Positions 30,546-32,002 of a stretch of 32,002 nucleotides of DNA are shown one piece after another. The stretch comes from Lachnospiraceae bacterium (GTDB lineage: Bacteria; Bacillota; Clostridia; Lachnospirales; Lachnospiraceae). Both the position numbers and the translations under genes were made by a program. The notes beneath the pieces are model-generated. The model was not told the origin of the DNA and made no database searches. It saw only the letters and a program-made list of their open reading frames with translations. Where the stretch lies: assembly GCA_009774345.1 (NCBI GenBank), contig VSNR01000023.1:1-32002 (forward strand), in the 5' to 3' direction. Numbering within the stretch: the stretch's first letter is position 1; the number at the start of each line of letters is the position of its first letter.

Positions 30546-31202
30546 ATGAGATACAAATGTCTGGTCTTAGACCATGATGACACTGTAGTCAACAGCACAG
30601 CCACTATCCATTATCCGGCATTTCTCGAAGCCTTGAAGCTGTTAAGACCGGGCGTGACGATCTCGCTGGATGATTATTTCCGCGAGAATTTTGATCCGGG
30701 GTTTGTGCCCTATTGCGTGGAAAAACTGGGCATGACCGAGGAGGAGCTTGTGGTGGAGGTGGAGTGCTGGAAGAATTACGTCTCTGGGCACACGTCAAAG
30801 GCATACGACGGAATGCGCCAAATCATAGAGCGCCAGAAGGCAGAGGGCGGCATTGTGTGTGTGGTATCGCATTCTTATGATTACAATATCAGAAGAGATT
30901 ATGAGGCAAACCATCTCCCTGAGCCGGACAAGATTTTTGGCTGGGAGTGTCCTCCTGAACAGAGAAAGCCCAGTACATATGCACTAGAGATCCTGTCCCG
31001 CGAGTATGGGATCAAACCTGGAGAAATGGTTGTGGTGGATGACTTAAAACCGGGTTATGACATGGCAAAAGCTTACGGCGCGCCGTTTGTTGGGGCAGGC
31101 TGGTCAAATGATATTCCAGAAATTCGGGCATTTATGCAAAAAAACAGTGATGTGTATTTTACAAAAGTATCGCAGTTAGCGGCATTTTTGTTTGAAGAAT
31201 AA
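30546..31202 (+). CDS. HAD superfamily hydrolase
   Basis: This 218-residue cytoplasmic protein begins MRYKCLVLDHDDTVV, with the HAD motif I DHDDT (Asp9 nucleophile, Asp11 acid/base). A helical cap (about 20-90) follows. Motif II is the Ser in CVVSHSY, and motif III and IV regions are KPSTYALEIL (Lys) and MVVVDDLKPGYDMAKAYG (Asp pair). It belongs to the phosphoglycolate-phosphatase-like group, but the substrate cannot be told. AAGGAG lies before ATG 30546, 12 nt after glnS, so the two are probably co-transcribed. Confidence 0.9.
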   Translation: MRYKCLVLDHDDTVVNSTATIHYPAFLEALKLLRPGVTISLDDYFRENFDPGFVPYCVEKLGMTEEELVVEVECWKNYVSGHTSKAYDGMRQIIERQKAEGGIVCVVSHSYDYNIRRDYEANHLPEPDKIFGWECPPEQRKPSTYALEILSREYGIKPGEMVVVDDLKPGYDMAKAYGAPFVGAGWSNDIPEIRAFMQKNSDVYFTKVSQLAAFLFEE

Positions 31203-31378
31203 TATACTGAATTATAATAATGCAATGGTCAATTGTATATTCAAGAAGTATTCATCAATTTGTCATTCTTTGCCATAGGATCACCTTAAATCTTTTCTTT
31301 TAACATCTATATTCATGTTGCAAAGGGGTAAAAATTTGGTGAGGAGGTCTCAAAAGGCAAAAACATTACAGTGAAATC

Positions 31379-31400
31379 AGAGAGAGCAAACGCTCTCTCT
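31379..31400 (-). terminator. Terminator of the Asp/Phe-repeat gene
   Basis: AGAGAGAGC (31379-31387) pairs with GCTCTCTCT (31392-31400) around a 4-nt loop. It lies 5 nt beyond the stop codon of the minus-strand gene. The T tail is weak. Confidence 0.55.
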
Positions 31401-31404
31401 ATTG

Positions 31405-31935
31405 TTAGGGCTCCGACTCCGAGTCATCAAAAAACTTCACCGTAGTACTCACTGTCTTTTGCGGCTCCGCGTAGGTTGCGGACACGGACGCTGTATTCTC
31501 CTCGTGTGAGGAGGAAGCGATCTCGTCTTGCGCTGGCGCTGCGGACATATCCACCTGTGTGTAGACAGGCTCCACAGCAGGAGCGGTCATCTCACCGATA
31601 ATCTCCTTTGCTTTGTCAATTTTCTCTGATACATTGAAGTGCTCAAGCTTTTCTTTGGTCTTGTCAAGCGTCTCAATGACTTTCCCGCCGATGATCTCCT
31701 TTGCATTGTCTATGTCTATAGGAACATATGGATGATTTTTGCTGCCAGCAGCGCTTGGGGAATCAGCGGAAAAATCTTCATCCTCCAAATCCTCATCGAA
31801 ATCGTCAAAATCATCAAAGTCGTCAAAATCGTCCTCTGGAACGTTCGCTTTATTTCGAAGATAATAATAGGTTCCTGCAGCTGCAGCACCGGCGAGGGCA
31901 CTGAATAAAACAAGCTTGCTAAATTTCTTAGCCAT
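31405..31935 (-). CDS. Membrane-anchored acidic protein with Asp/Phe repeats, function unknown
   Basis: This 176-residue protein starts at 31935 (complement), with AAAGGAG 8 nt upstream. Residues about 6-26 (KLVLFSALAGAAAAGTYYYL) form one membrane helix after a short basic N terminus. A very acidic repeat of Asp-Asp-Phe (four copies, about residues 35-47) and further Asp/Glu follow. The middle (about 75-115) is helical and holds two similar segments, DNAKEIIGGKVIETL and DKAKEIIGEM. The tail is rich in Ser, Thr and Ala. YtxH-like and other small Firmicutes envelope proteins look similar, but I do not recognise the family. Its promoter is probably in the AT-rich 31960-32002 stretch. Confidence 0.85.
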   Translation of the reverse strand: MAKKFSKLVLFSALAGAAAAGTYYYLRNKANVPEDDFDDFDDFDDFDEDLEDEDFSADSPSAAGSKNHPYVPIDIDNAKEIIGGKVIETLDKTKEKLEHFNVSEKIDKAKEIIGEMTAPAVEPVYTQVDMSAAPAQDEIASSSHEENTASVSATYAEPQKTVSTTVKFFDDSESEP

Positions 31936-32002
31936 GTGTGGTTCTCCTTTCCTGTTGCAGTTGTTTTTTGCTAAATCTATTTTAATACTATTTTATGGAA
32001 AT

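Noticed and set aside
31203..31404. Small gene after a GAGGAGG sequence at 31341-31347
   Set aside because: No start codon lies at a workable distance and no ORF of reasonable length follows.

Overview
The window looks like chromosome of an endospore-forming, probably motile Clostridia member, most likely Lachnospiraceae. The support is indirect: an alpha/beta-type SASP gene, a CheR/CheB/CheW set, a DUF6512 membrane protein, a NusG-II/Gx-transporter pair, a GH53 galactanase lipoprotein suited to a plant-polysaccharide niche, a bacterial-type GlnRS, and tRNA genes without encoded CCA. No phage, insertion sequence or CRISPR array is visible.

Layout. 1-376: 3' end of a tRNA operon (Arg partial, His, Gln, Lys) and its terminator. 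450-1142: lipoprotein of unknown function. 1143-1594: long non-coding gap with terminators, a palindrome and a possible small RNA. 1595-4640: ACT-domain protein, homoserine dehydrogenase and aspartokinase (threonine/methionine/lysine branch). 4759-6132: MATE exporter. 6227-8165: LytTR regulator with two beta-repeat envelope proteins (LiaF-like, DUF4097). 8202-9477, minus strand: Uma2-type nuclease, tRNA-Leu and DUF6512 membrane protein. 9605-11494: SEC-C methionine aminopeptidase, NusG-II protein, Gx transporter. 11501-13603, minus strand: GH53 galactanase lipoprotein. 13799-14347: DJ-1/PfpI protein. 14454-19807: six-gene chemosensory/c-di-GMP operon behind a consensus sigma-A promoter. 19997-20203: SASP. 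20420-28785: protein quality control block (tig, clpP, clpX, lon) followed by engB, a YtvI/AI-2E permease and truA. 28854-31202: glnS and a HAD hydrolase. 31405-31935, minus strand: Asp/Phe-repeat membrane-anchored protein.

The most unusual part is the operon at 14454-19807. It encodes CheR, CheB, a single-domain receiver and CheW but no CheA or chemoreceptor. Instead it has a soluble PAS histidine kinase and a receiver-HD-GYP phosphodiesterase. The CheB receiver has lost its acidic pair, its phospho-acceptor Asp (Cys in its place) and its Lys, while its esterase triad is intact. The kinase tail resembles an Hpt domain without its His. I read this as a chemosensory-like module wired to c-di-GMP turnover, with CheB freed from phospho-control.

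A second theme is compact intergenic control. At several junctions the -35 element of the next gene lies in or against the hairpin that ends the previous one (near 1504, 6172, 14372 and 21775). At 6131-6160 two 9-bp direct repeats with a 12-bp spacer precede the LytTR operon promoter, the geometry expected for a LytTR binding site.
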